A stretch of DNA of 29,462 bases from the IMG/VR virus record IMGVR_UViG_3300007038_000007, positions 1 to 29,462 of that record. One strand, written 5' to 3'. Shown here piece after piece: positions 8,021 through 15,470 of the stretch. A program made the translations under genes and the position numbers. Source of the DNA: a virus. How positions within the stretch are numbered: position 1 is the stretch's first letter; every line of letters starts with the position of its first letter. Below the pieces are notes generated by a model, which worked only from the letters and a program-made list of their open reading frames with translations, had not been told where the DNA came from and searched no databases.

Positions 8021-10933
8021 ATGACTGAGGCAATTGAAACCGTCGCCCTCGAAGTAGTCAACAAGAAGGTTGCAGTAGAGGATGCAGACGTAGAAGATGG
8101 TACTGTTGTTAGTGGCATCGCCCTCGGTGCAGGTGACGTAACCGTTGGACAGAGTGGTACGAAGAAGAAGTGGCCTGCTGAGACGTTGAAGGACGCAGCA
8201 CCAACACTTGCTGGGCAGCCACTCGTTACAGACCACGAGAACAATTCTCGAAATACTGTTGGTCAAGTGACGAAGGCTGGTTACAAGGAGGACGTTGGTG
8301 TCGTCTACGAAGCGGTTCTTTTCGACAATGAGTTGGCACAGAAAGTAGAGAAGGGACTACTCGAAGTAAGTATCCGTGGCTACCACAAGGACCCAGAGGA
8401 GATGGAGAAGGACGAGGATGGTGCTGCTATTATCGACAAACTCGTCTTCGACAACCTCTCCATCGTTCCGAACGGTGCCTCTCCGAGCAACACGCTCGAA
8501 ATGGGAGAACACGCTGAACTCGAACAGAATCTCGCTGGCTTGTTCGATGGGGAAGTCGCCAATCTGACAGAATCAGAAGTGTCGGGAAATTCCGAAGGCT
8601 ATTCTCCATCGGAAGGAGATTACGTCAGTTGGTACGACGAGTCAGAGGAGATGGATAGGTTCGGTAAGATTATCCGTAACCCCGATGAAGAAGACACGGT
8701 TGAGGTTATCCCACACGACTCTGCCGAGGCTGTCGAAGTTTCCGAGGAGTCGCTGGAGCCGTGGAAGAAGGGTGAAGACCTCGAAGGGGACGGTGACAAG
8801 CAGAAATCACCAGACTGGCAGAAACTCGCTGAAAAACACAACGAACGTGTAGGCGAGACCTACCAAGAGACGAACGCCGATACACTGGAAAAAGTGTACA
8901 ATCGTGGGATTGAGAACTACGACGAGGAGGGCGCGGAAGTGCCTGCGCCGAACTGGGCAATGGCTCGTGTTAGTTCCTTCCTCAAGTTGCTCCGAGAACA
9001 GCGAGTCTCTGACGAGTACACGCAGGACGACGACCTCCTTTCAGAAGACCATCCGTGGTTCGACGAGGAGGCTCCGTCTGGACGCGCCGCTGGAATCCCT
9101 CGACAGATTTCGGAGGAGGACCAGAAGAAGGTTCAAAAACAGTTCGGTGAAACCTACAACTCCAAGAAGAAGGCTACCACCCGCGCCAAGGAACTTGGTC
9201 TCGACGGCTACCACGAAGTCACGTTTGGTGACAAGACTGTGTATATGCCGGGAGACGACCACACTGATTTCGTCAAGGCTCTCTCCACTGAAGGACAGGA
9301 CGACGAGCCTGACACGACAGAGCAGTCGAACGACGATTGGCGCACCGACGACTCGCTCTCACTCTGGCAGAAGGTCTGCCGAGAAGTTGACATCTCCGAC
9401 GAGAACTTGGAGACTGTCGATGAACTTGAAGGCGTAGATGAAATCTACGCTGAGTGGCAGGACGCCACTAATATGAATGAGGAGTCGATGGACGAGTGGA
9501 TGCAACATCCGTGTTCGTCCAAGGCTTCCGTTCGACCCACGAAGGTTCAGGAACGTAACCTGAAACTGATGGAAGACTCCAAGGGTGACTGGGACGAGAC
9601 GCACACCGAAGCGGCAAAGCGTGCTGTCTCCTTCATCTCTCGAATGAGAGGTCAGCGCCCCGAAGACATCAACGAAGGACCAGAGGGTTGTCCCAGCAAG
9701 TGGGCTATTAGTCTGCTCAACTGGGGCTTCAATCCCTTCGATAGTCTACCACCTGAGCCGGATGGGATAGAACTTGAAGTGCGTATGCCAGATTATCGCG
9801 GCATCAACGCCGAGGATGACTGGAACGCACCAGACTTCGAGGACTTCCGCGAACCGTACAATCTCGATGATGGTACGTCGTGGAACGACCTCGATAGAGA
9901 GATGCGAGACGCCATCGCGGAACACTTCGTGTACTCCGCAGACGGGTGGCCTCCTGAGAACTTCGGTGATTTGAAGTTCCCGGTTGTCCATCCAGATGGT
10001 ACACTGTACCTCTCTGCACTACGAAGCGCGAAGCAGTTCGCATCCCGTGCCAACATCCCTGAAGAACAGCAGACGATGGTTCGGGAGATTGTGAACGACT
10101 TGGCAAAGCGAGAGTTCGACAAGGACTGGTCAGAGAATGAGCCAACCGAGCAATCGGTGGACATTCCGTCTGGCGACCTGAAGGTCATTCAGACTCAAGC
10201 GCACTCGCTGAACCGACGCTCGAAGGCGACCCTCCAACAGATGAAGGAGGTCTATCGTCGTGGTCGAAAGGTCTACGACGAGGCTCCCGATGAGGAAATC
10301 GAGGGCGTTAACCCGAGCGAGTTCGCGCTCGAACGAGTCCATCACTACAGTAACCTGCTCGAAGCAGGACTACCGATGGACGAGCGGTATTCCGAGGATA
10401 ATGACTTGCTTCCGTCTAACCACCCTCGGAAAGAACCGATGGATTCGTCGGAACTCACGGAGGTAACTCCTGCGGGGTTCCGAGGATTCGAAACGCAGTC
10501 GGTGGAGGAAGCAGACAACGATTCAGATACAACAATGACTGATGACAACGACGAGTCTGTCGAGGAACTCCGCGAAGCCGTGGAGGAACTTGAGCAGACC
10601 AACGACGAACTACTCGACGAAATCGAAACTGTTCGTGGAGAGTACGCGGCTGCTCTATCCGAGCATTCGCCCTTCGACGAGGAGGAACTTGTAGATAAGT
10701 TCTCCGTCGAGGAACTCCGCGAGAAGTACGACGAGTACGATGAGGCTCGCCTCGCTGACGCTGGCCCTGCTCCCGAAGCAGGTGACGCTGACGAGGCTGA
10801 ACTATCCGGCTCCGACGAGGAGACTGACGAGCGCATCGCCACACTCGAAGCACAGGCTGAGAATTATGAGCGTATGGGCTGGGACGCCGCACTCGCGGAG
10901 ACCAAGCAGGAGATTGAGGAACTCCGTAACTAA
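8021..10933 (+). CDS. Prohead maturation protease fused to scaffold, 970 aa
   Basis: Residues 1-165 resemble HK97-type prohead proteases: DHENNSRNTVGQV with candidate catalytic His72, a GLLEVSIRGY motif with Ser117, and NLSIVPNGASPSNT. There follow an SH3-like piece (about 195-250), a helical module around LEKVYNRGIENYDEEG...NWAMARVSSFL (about 287-345), a long acidic centre, a second copy of that module, MKEVYRRGRKVYDEA...SEFALERVHHYSNLL (about 740-807), and a highly acidic coiled-coil scaffold (about 838-970). The duplicated module resembles DUF5824 as I remember it. Typical proteases of this type have about 200 residues, so this is far larger. In the family the enzyme cleaves the scaffold during capsid maturation. 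The capsid gene follows after 29 nt. Met838 could be an internal start giving scaffold alone. Confidence 0.8.
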   Translation: MTEAIETVALEVVNKKVAVEDADVEDGTVVSGIALGAGDVTVGQSGTKKKWPAETLKDAAPTLAGQPLVTDHENNSRNTVGQVTKAGYKEDVGVVYEAVLFDNELAQKVEKGLLEVSIRGYHKDPEEMEKDEDGAAIIDKLVFDNLSIVPNGASPSNTLEMGEHAELEQNLAGLFDGEVANLTESEVSGNSEGYSPSEGDYVSWYDESEEMDRFGKIIRNPDEEDTVEVIPHDSAEAVEVSEESLEPWKKGEDLEGDGDKQKSPDWQKLAEKHNERVGETYQETNADTLEKVYNRGIENYDEEGAEVPAPNWAMARVSSFLKLLREQRVSDEYTQDDDLLSEDHPWFDEEAPSGRAAGIPRQISEEDQKKVQKQFGETYNSKKKATTRAKELGLDGYHEVTFGDKTVYMPGDDHTDFVKALSTEGQDDEPDTTEQSNDDWRTDDSLSLWQKVCREVDISDENLETVDELEGVDEIYAEWQDATNMNEESMDEWMQHPCSSKASVRPTKVQERNLKLMEDSKGDWDETHTEAAKRAVSFISRMRGQRPEDINEGPEGCPSKWAISLLNWGFNPFDSLPPEPDGIELEVRMPDYRGINAEDDWNAPDFEDFREPYNLDDGTSWNDLDREMRDAIAEHFVYSADGWPPENFGDLKFPVVHPDGTLYLSALRSAKQFASRANIPEEQQTMVREIVNDLAKREFDKDWSENEPTEQSVDIPSGDLKVIQTQAHSLNRRSKATLQQMKEVYRRGRKVYDEAPDEEIEGVNPSEFALERVHHYSNLLEAGLPMDERYSEDNDLLPSNHPRKEPMDSSELTEVTPAGFRGFETQSVEEADNDSDTTMTDDNDESVEELREAVEELEQTNDELLDEIETVRGEYAAALSEHSPFDEEELVDKFSVEELREKYDEYDEARLADAGPAPEAGDADEAELSGSDEETDERIATLEAQAENYERMGWDAALAETKQEIEELRN

Positions 10934-10962
10934 ATCCTCAAACAACTAATAGGTAAACTACA

Positions 10963-11787
10963 ATGGTACAAGATGGAACTCTCACGTCCAGTGAGGTAAT
11001 TTCGCAGGAAGCAGTTCGAGCAGAGGTTCTGGAAGCCGTGCAGGAGGACCTTGTCTTCCGTCAGGCTTTCGATGAGTACGACGCAACCGACATCAATTCC
11101 AGCGCGGTTCAGATTCCCGTCGCTGACGACACCGTTCCCGAGACTTCGACTGTCTCCGAGGGTTCGGCTGTCGCCTCCCGTGAGGAAGAACTCACGAGCA
11201 AGGTAACGGTTGACACGTCGAAGTATATGGCTGAAGCGGCTATCACCCGCGAGGCAATCGAGGACTCCATCCTTGGAGAAATCGAGCGTCAGGTCGAAGC
11301 ACACCAGCAGTCTCTTATGGAGGCTCTCGACGGTGCCGCTTACGCCGAACTCAACGCAGGCTACACTCAGCCTGATGTTGGTGACCTTGGTGGAAATATG
11401 GACTACGACACCATCGTTGACGCGATGACGGCGCTGGAGGAAGACGGCTACTCGCCTGACCTTCTCATCGTCGGCGCTCAGTCGAAGGGTGACCTCCTCA
11501 AGTCCACTGAGTTCACTCGTGCATCCGAGATGGGTGACGAAGTGATTATGAACGCTCAGTTCGGTGAGGTCGCTGGCGTGCCTGTTGCTGTCTCCAACGT
11601 TGGAGACCTCGGTGCAGGTGAAGGGTTTATGGTTGACTCCGACCATTTCGGTGTCGAAGTTATCCGCTCCGACGTGGAGACCCGAGAGTACGAGGAGGAG
11701 AGCAACGACCAAGTTGTTGTCCAGATTCGTACCCGACGTGGATACAAGACGCTGCGCGGAGACGCCGCAGTAAAGATTACGGCGTAG
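10963..11787 (+). CDS. Major capsid protein, HK97 fold, 274 aa
   Basis: The position directly after the protease/scaffold gene and the sequence pattern identify the capsid protein. A helical N-terminus is followed by EELTSKVTVDTSKYMAEAAITREAIEDS (E-loop to spine-helix region, about 70-97), an A-domain-like stretch around SPDLLIVGAQSKGDLL and VAGVPVAVSNVGDLG, and the ending VVVQIRTRRGYKTLRGDAAVKI. The last block is typical of HK97-type coat proteins of haloarchaeal tailed viruses. It should assemble the icosahedral shell around the scaffold. At 274 aa it is compact, with no obvious cleaved delta domain because the scaffold is carried by the protease gene. There is no Shine-Dalgarno site before ATG 10963; translation probably depends on the operon transcript. 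Confidence 0.85.
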   Translation: MVQDGTLTSSEVISQEAVRAEVLEAVQEDLVFRQAFDEYDATDINSSAVQIPVADDTVPETSTVSEGSAVASREEELTSKVTVDTSKYMAEAAITREAIEDSILGEIERQVEAHQQSLMEALDGAAYAELNAGYTQPDVGDLGGNMDYDTIVDAMTALEEDGYSPDLLIVGAQSKGDLLKSTEFTRASEMGDEVIMNAQFGEVAGVPVAVSNVGDLGAGEGFMVDSDHFGVEVIRSDVETREYEEESNDQVVVQIRTRRGYKTLRGDAAVKITA

Positions 11788-11820
11788 AGCCTGTAATCTA
11801 AACCCTCGGATTTCATATTT

Positions 11821-12174
11821 ATGGCACGAATTGAACCAGAAGACATTGAAGAAGTCGCGGATTTCGACCTCGAACCCAGCGACGTACAGGGGTTCATCGA
11901 TGACGCACACCTTATCGTGCAACGTCGATGCGCTCCCTACGCCACAGACGCAGACCAGCAGTCTCTCGCGTCTACCGAGGTCTACGTAGCCGCGCACTTG
12001 CTCACAAGCAAGTCACCACAGGTTCAATCAACCTCAGCCGAGGGGATGAGTGTTTCCTACGCTCGCGGTGACGGTGGCGACGACTACTGGCATAAGGCGA
12101 TTCTCACTGACCCGACAGGGAGACTCGCTCGACCAGACGGTTGGAACGTGTACTCAACACATCAAGACGCTTAA
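11821..12174 (+). CDS. Head-tail connector (adaptor-like) protein, 117 aa
   Basis: This small acidic protein opens with ARIEPEDIEEVADFDLEPSDVQGFIDDAHLIVQRRCAPY, then a helix TEVYVAAHLLTSK and a C-terminal arm with SYARGDGGDDYWHKAILTDPTGRL. This helical layout (residues searching for D-x-x-L/V helices, then a membrane-free helix 'VAAHLLT', then an arm) is typical of gp15/gp6-type head completion adaptors that bind the portal underside. It is the first gene after the capsid gene, as expected for an adaptor. There is a 33-nt gap upstream without a clear Shine-Dalgarno site. The family call rests on pattern and position. Confidence 0.65.
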   Translation: MARIEPEDIEEVADFDLEPSDVQGFIDDAHLIVQRRCAPYATDADQQSLASTEVYVAAHLLTSKSPQVQSTSAEGMSVSYARGDGGDDYWHKAILTDPTGRLARPDGWNVYSTHQDA

Positions 12175-12180
12175 CTAATT

Positions 12181-13050
12181 ATGCCACTCCTCAAACCAGA
12201 AGAAATCTCCACGGCTGGACCACAGGGTGTCGCAGAGGACGAACGTCCCGTCATCTATATGGCAGGACCAACTCCCGCGAACGAGACAGAACTGGGACCA
12301 ATTATGGAGAAGTTGTACGAGCGATTCTACAATCGCGCAGACTTCGTTGACCCTTCATCTATTCACGGTGAGGGTGATGGTGGAGGCGGCGACCTTGTAG
12401 ACATCGACAACAATCGCTACTGGAATAGTGGGGGTGGCTTCAAGGAGAGCGTCTTCGAACGAGACAGGACGCGACGAGCAGACGACTCGCTTATTATCGA
12501 CCTCATTCGTGGAGACATCGACGAAGCGTTCGGTTTCGAAGGATATACTGAACGGTTCCTCGACGTTGCGTTGAACAGTATCGACGCACTAATCGAAATC
12601 GACCCGCTACTGTTCGACCTCAACTTCGACGCAGACCCAGACATCGTGTTCGCAGGACCAATTCCAATTCCGATTGGGATTCCGTTCTTCGACCTTGAGT
12701 TCGACCCGGTTGATATTAACATCTTCGGCGGAATTGTCGAATTTGTTAAGCAGATGATATTCCAGTCACTTGCAACAGTTGTGGACGCGGTACTCGTGTC
12801 CAGAAAGGCTGGACACAATATGGTCGGTGCAGCGATGGAAGTGAAGGAAGCGTATGATAACGACCTTCCAGTTGCAGTGTACGACCACTCCGACAAGGAA
12901 ACATCAGACCCTATTCCCGTGATGCTCGACCAGCACTCGGATTACGTCACCAATAATCCTAACTGGGCGGCATCGTGGTTGATTGACGAGGTACAGAAGC
13001 GGAAAGAAAACGGCGACGTACAGCAAATAAAAGACAGCGACCACCAGTGA
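12181..13050 (+). CDS. Nucleoside deoxyribosyltransferase-like protein with internal insertion, 289 aa
   Basis: Residues 23-58 (PVIYMAGPTPANETELG to FVDP) look like the first strand, AGP loop and helix of nucleoside 2-deoxyribosyltransferase/DUF4406 Rossmann-like proteins. Residues 201-235 (VDAVLVSRKAGHNMVGAAMEVKEAYDNDLPVAVY) look like the second half, in which G-x-x-x-E (here with Glu220) is the catalytic region. Between them lie about 100 extra residues, including a hydrophobic Pro/Ile/Phe-rich stretch (158-185). Family members cleave or transfer N-glycosidic bonds of deoxynucleosides. The gene sits in the head-tail connector operon, 6 nt after the adaptor, so the fold may have been recruited to a structural or host-interaction role. 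Activity is unproven and the match is remote. Confidence 0.45.
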   Translation: MPLLKPEEISTAGPQGVAEDERPVIYMAGPTPANETELGPIMEKLYERFYNRADFVDPSSIHGEGDGGGGDLVDIDNNRYWNSGGGFKESVFERDRTRRADDSLIIDLIRGDIDEAFGFEGYTERFLDVALNSIDALIEIDPLLFDLNFDADPDIVFAGPIPIPIGIPFFDLEFDPVDINIFGGIVEFVKQMIFQSLATVVDAVLVSRKAGHNMVGAAMEVKEAYDNDLPVAVYDHSDKETSDPIPVMLDQHSDYVTNNPNWAASWLIDEVQKRKENGDVQQIKDSDHQ

Positions 13051-13055
13051 CCCGA

Positions 13056-13259
13056 ATGAGCGACGAGTCTGATGAACAAGACGACTACGAGAAATATGGA
13101 TTGGATGTTGCTAAGGCAAACGGTGACATCCGAATCTATATGGTTGCAGATAAAGAAGTTTATCTACAGTCTGACACCTCCGTTGACGAACTCTTGGACG
13201 ACACTGACAGCGACCCAACATATAACCCAGACACCGATAACCGAGGTGGGGACGAATGA
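13056..13259 (+). CDS. Small acidic protein in connector operon, 67 aa
   Basis: A very acidic protein with one predicted beta segment (DIRIYMVADKEVYLQ, about residues 25-39). I chose ATG 13056; a GTG at 13047 would add three residues and overlap the preceding stop. Its stop overlaps the next start (ATGA at 13256-13259). I recognise no family. Being translationally coupled between head-tail genes, it may be a minor virion protein or a chaperone. Confidence 0.6.
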   Translation: MSDESDEQDDYEKYGLDVAKANGDIRIYMVADKEVYLQSDTSVDELLDDTDSDPTYNPDTDNRGGDE

Positions 13260-13609
13260 GTGAACAATTGAGTGATATTCCCGATTTCTACGAGAAGAAC
13301 AGAGCCGCCCTCGAACGACAGTTTAACCATTTCTCGCAGAACGCAACGCTCATCCAAACACTCGCTGGCGGCGACACCGAGGAGCAGGAGTTAGAGGTGA
13401 TAGTCGTCCACCGAAACCCTGTCTCGCTCGACAACTACACAAACTTCGACGTACAGATTAAGGCGCTCCAACGAGACTTGCCGAGCGACTTCGCGCAGAA
13501 CGATTACATCCGTCTTTCTCGGAACGACCAACTGTTCCAAGTTGACGCAATCAGCGACGAGGTTGTCACGGTGCGGCTCGAATGTAGTGCCCAGACGACT
13601 ATATCATAA
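13256..13609 (+). CDS. Probable head-tail stopper/completion protein, 117 aa
   Basis: A short helical start (DIPDFYEKNRAALERQFNHF) is followed by a beta-rich body, including ELEVIVVHRNP, TNFDVQIKALQRDLPSDFAQNDYIRLSRNDQLFQVDAI and VVTVRLEC. This resembles the small barrel of head-closure proteins such as SPP1 gp16, and the position two genes after the adaptor agrees. It overlaps the previous gene by four bases. The identification is from layout and secondary-structure pattern, not a confirmed motif. Confidence 0.5.
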   Translation: MSEQLSDIPDFYEKNRAALERQFNHFSQNATLIQTLAGGDTEEQELEVIVVHRNPVSLDNYTNFDVQIKALQRDLPSDFAQNDYIRLSRNDQLFQVDAISDEVVTVRLECSAQTTIS

Positions 13610-13623
13610 CTCTGACAATAACG

Positions 13624-14016
13624 ATGGACCCAGTAATGGTTGCCATCGTCGGAGCAGTTGCCTCTGCGATTCTTGCAGGAATCGCGTGGTTTTGCCGAAG
13701 GCTACTACGAAAGTGGCGCTCCTTCTGGGAGCGGTTCGAGACACTCGAAGAACGAGCCGACAAAGCGAAGCGACGTAACGACAAAGTATTGTCAATCCTC
13801 TTTGGACGAGAGGTAGACGAATCCGACGATGGTCTGGCAGAAGAAGTACAGAGCGGTTTCGGAGAACTCGCGCAAGAAATCGACGAACTCGACGGAGACC
13901 TCGACGACCTCGATGGAGTGGTAAGCATCATCGTTGTCGAACTACATCAAGACGATGACGTAGACTTCGACAAGAATGATTACGACTTCAGCGCCGAGTT
14001 GAAGAAACTCGAATAA
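13624..14016 (+). CDS. Membrane-anchored coiled-coil protein, 130 aa
   Basis: One hydrophobic helix (residues about 4-23, VMVAIVGAVASAILAGIAWF) is followed by a basic patch (CRRLLRKWRSF) and a heptad-like acidic helix to about residue 100 (ERADKAKRR, LAQEIDELDGDLDDLD). The N-out helix with positive flank suggests anchoring in the host membrane with the coiled coil in the cytoplasm. It closes the late operon and could be a holin-like exit protein or a membrane-penetration component; neither can be decided from sequence. Confidence 0.65.
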   Translation: MDPVMVAIVGAVASAILAGIAWFCRRLLRKWRSFWERFETLEERADKAKRRNDKVLSILFGREVDESDDGLAEEVQSGFGELAQEIDELDGDLDDLDGVVSIIVVELHQDDDVDFDKNDYDFSAELKKLE

Positions 14017-14056
14017 CTATTCAAACGCCATAGAAGGCTTAACAGCAGACGGGGTT

Positions 14057-14084
14057 CATCACTCTTTTCCCACTTTCCTTTCCC
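14057..14084 (+). terminator. Pyrimidine/T-rich tract after late operon
   Basis: A run of short T-tracts (CTCTTTTCCC, ACTTTCCTTTCCC) begins about 40 bp after the stop of the last late gene. Archaeal RNA polymerase stops at T-rich stretches on the non-template strand without needing a hairpin, so this is the likely end of the 8021-14016 transcript. Confidence 0.4.
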
Positions 14085-14124
14085 GAACAGAAACATCTCT
14101 TTTCGGAACGCAAACATATCTTCG
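14085..14124. repeat. Two tandem near-repeats GAACRSAAACATMTCTT, 21-bp period
   Basis: GAACAGAAACATCTCTT at 14085 and GAACGCAAACATATCTT at 14106 differ at three positions and repeat with one 21-bp step, two helical turns. This phasing suits side-by-side protein binding, as in iterons. Confidence 0.45.
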
Positions 14125-14156
14125 TGAAGTAGTAAGTAGGGTTGGCTGGTGACGAA

Positions 14157-14227
14157 GTATATAAAGGAATACGGTAAATGTGGTTTGTGGAGTCAGAATA
14201 ATTCTTTGGCTGAGAGTATATAAAGGG
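14157..14227 (+). promoter_or_regulatory. Two TATA-like boxes GTATATAAAGG, 59 bp apart
   Basis: GTATATAAAGG occurs at 14157-14167 and again at 14216-14226. The first is preceded by GACGAA, acceptable as a BRE. No gene follows in either direction at the right distance, so these would make short untranslated transcripts or be AT-rich melting sites. Confidence 0.4.
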
Positions 14228-14285
14228 ATTGGGAGAATTGGTTTACGAGAAGCCGTGCGCGGAAACAGAGGGGAGAGAGGGGAGA

Positions 14286-14301
14286 TTCCGCCGATTCGGA
14301 A
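14286..14301. repeat. Inverted repeat TTCCG-CCGATT-CGGAA
   Basis: A perfect 5-bp stem with a 6-base loop lies in the noncoding region. Just downstream GAGGGT (14326-14331) and ACCCTC (14361-14366) form another possible stem enclosing 29 bases. The function is unknown; structured RNA or a protein-binding site are both possible. Confidence 0.35.
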
Positions 14302-14713
14302 AACAGGGGTCTCATAGCCTCTCTGGAGGGTACAGTATCCACCGTATTCTGGGAGTATGAACCCTCTCGTTGAAGTTGGGCGCGCCGAAGGCACGCATCC
14401 GCAGAAGAATTGCAACAACTTAGAGAAGGCTCTGTCAAGGTTCTTACACGACCCTCAAAGAGGTACAGCAGTCACCTGAATCCGACGAGAAAAATGCCAT
14501 AGAGTCGGCTCAGAAAAGTAAGTCTCTAAGTAGTGAGGGCGATTGACTACTCCTCACAAGACGACAGCACACGAGGACAGCGGGTTGTCACGGGACAGCC
14601 AGCAAGAGAGTGTTCGGATGAAGTGTCTTCCATCCAAGTGTGTTGAATCATTCCATCTGATATCTCTGTTCAACCAACCTGTCTGGAAGGAATCGTTCGA
14701 CCACACTCTGCTG

Positions 14714-14736
14714 CCACCGTGCCAACTCTGCGGTGG
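14714..14736. repeat. Inverted repeat CCACCG-N11-CGGTGG
   Basis: A perfect 6-bp GC-rich stem encloses an 11-base loop. It lies in the noncoding region with no gene in register on either strand. It could be part of a folded RNA or a terminator-like structure. Confidence 0.35.
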
Positions 14737-14955
14737 AAGGGAGTAAGTGTCTCGCTTTCGTTCCACCTGACTCGTCGAAGTCTTCTTCTCCTCCCTTCAG
14801 AATATAGTTACGCCTACCTTGTCTCAATACTTCCCTATCCCTTTAGACAGCAACGGTGGCTGAGGTTCAGGAGTCCCAACACCTCGTCGGATGAAGGGAC
14901 TTGCGCTTGGACGAGACTTTGTTGTACTTCGTTATTACTACATACGCACTACACC

Positions 14956-14987
14956 CACTTAAGTCTTGTGCCGATGCGGGTAGCATC
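14956..14987. repeat. 32-bp imperfect repeat, copy 1
   Basis: This 32-bp stretch begins CACTTAAGTCTT and ends GGGTAGCATC. It matches 15226-15257 at 25 of 32 positions. CACTTAAGT contains a TTAAGT box like the early promoters, and the 3' part forms a hairpin GATGC-GGGTA-GCATC (14973-14987). Confidence 0.5.
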
Positions 14988-15012
14988 ATTGATGGACAGA
15001 GTTGGCACTCAA

Positions 15013-15028
15013 TGTACAGAAGTGTACA
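15013..15028. promoter_or_regulatory. Operator-like dyad TGTACA-GAAG-TGTACA
   Basis: Two perfect TGTACA hexamers are separated by four bases and followed by TC, exactly as at 17602. Since TGTACA is itself self-complementary, the whole site is a strong dyad. It lies in the noncoding region about 26 bp downstream of the first 32-bp repeat. Confidence 0.6.
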
Positions 15029-15091
15029 TCGCCGCCCTCGTCGGAGGAGTCGCACGTTGAGTCTCGTCCAAAGATGTAGGCGCGGAGAAAA

Positions 15092-15108
15092 ATCCTCCGA
15101 CGAAGGAT
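15092..15108. repeat. Inverted repeat ATCCT-CCGACGA-AGGAT
   Basis: A perfect 5-bp stem with a 7-base loop lies within the noncoding region, preceded by an A-run. Its role is unknown. Confidence 0.3.
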
Positions 15109-15225
15109 GGGCGAACACTATCGAGGAAGATGCTGAGGAGGAAGTCGAGGCGCAACAAGTATGGCAACTTACTGACCTTGACGGAGTGTCCTGCCTGACT
15201 TCCATCTGTATATAGGGCCTCTCAT

Positions 15226-15257
15226 CACTTAACTCTTTCGCCGCTGTGGGTAGCGTG
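15226..15257. repeat. 32-bp imperfect repeat, copy 2
   Basis: This is the second copy of the 32-bp element, 270 bp from the first, beginning CACTTAACTCTT and ending GGGTAGCGTG. A short dyad CGCT-GTGGGT-AGCG (15242-15255) keeps the GGGT in the loop. TGTATATAGGG lies just upstream. Confidence 0.5.
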
Positions 15258-15293
15258 TCAACCACTTGCCGGAGGAGTAAGACTTATGTGCCC

Positions 15294-15410
15294 ACCCCGT
15301 AGTTCACAGAGAACCGTAACCCCTTTATAGGAGGCGGTGTCGGTGTCACACTCATATTCTCTGAACAAGGATTTCCACCGCCGATTACCCTACCCCGTAT
15401 TCCACAGAAA
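15294..15410. repeat. Paired 19-bp repeats ACCCCGTAKTYCACAGARA
   Basis: The element occurs at 15294-15312 and 15392-15410 with three differences and a 98-bp step. CCCTTTATAGG (15319-15330) lies between the copies. They are close to the end of the leftward operon and could be protein-binding sites. Confidence 0.45.
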
Positions 15411-15470
15411 AAGTCGCCTGCTCGACAGAACCGTCGTCGGTGCTATATTCCTATCTCGTCTGAGAGTATT

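Larger units (their letters stand above)
14017..15470. other. 1.45-kb noncoding region, candidate origin/control region
   Basis: No open frame here has the acidic composition of the real proteins; the frames present are rich in Arg, Ser, Cys and His. Instead the region holds paired short repeats (14085/14106, 14157/14216, 14956/15226, 15294/15392), several dyads (14286-14301, 14714-14736, 15092-15108), TATA-like boxes and one TGTACA operator copy. It lies between the end of the rightward late operon and the end of the leftward regulatory operon. A replication origin and/or noncoding RNAs are plausible. Confidence 0.5.

Noticed and set aside
10930-11997. 355-codon minus-strand frame opposite the major capsid gene
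   Set aside because: Rich in Cys, Leu, Arg and Val rather than acidic, and fully antisense to a well-supported capsid gene; it is a shadow of biased codon use.
14543-15215. Several overlapping frames of 60-130 codons in the noncoding region
   Set aside because: Their translations are basic and rich in Ser, Cys and His, unlike every accepted protein here. A short acidic stretch near 15100-15170 has no proper start.
14017-15470. Possible CRISPR array or tRNA genes in the repeat-rich region
   Set aside because: Repeats occur only in pairs with differing sequence and irregular spacing, and no T-loop motif with a matching acceptor stem was seen.
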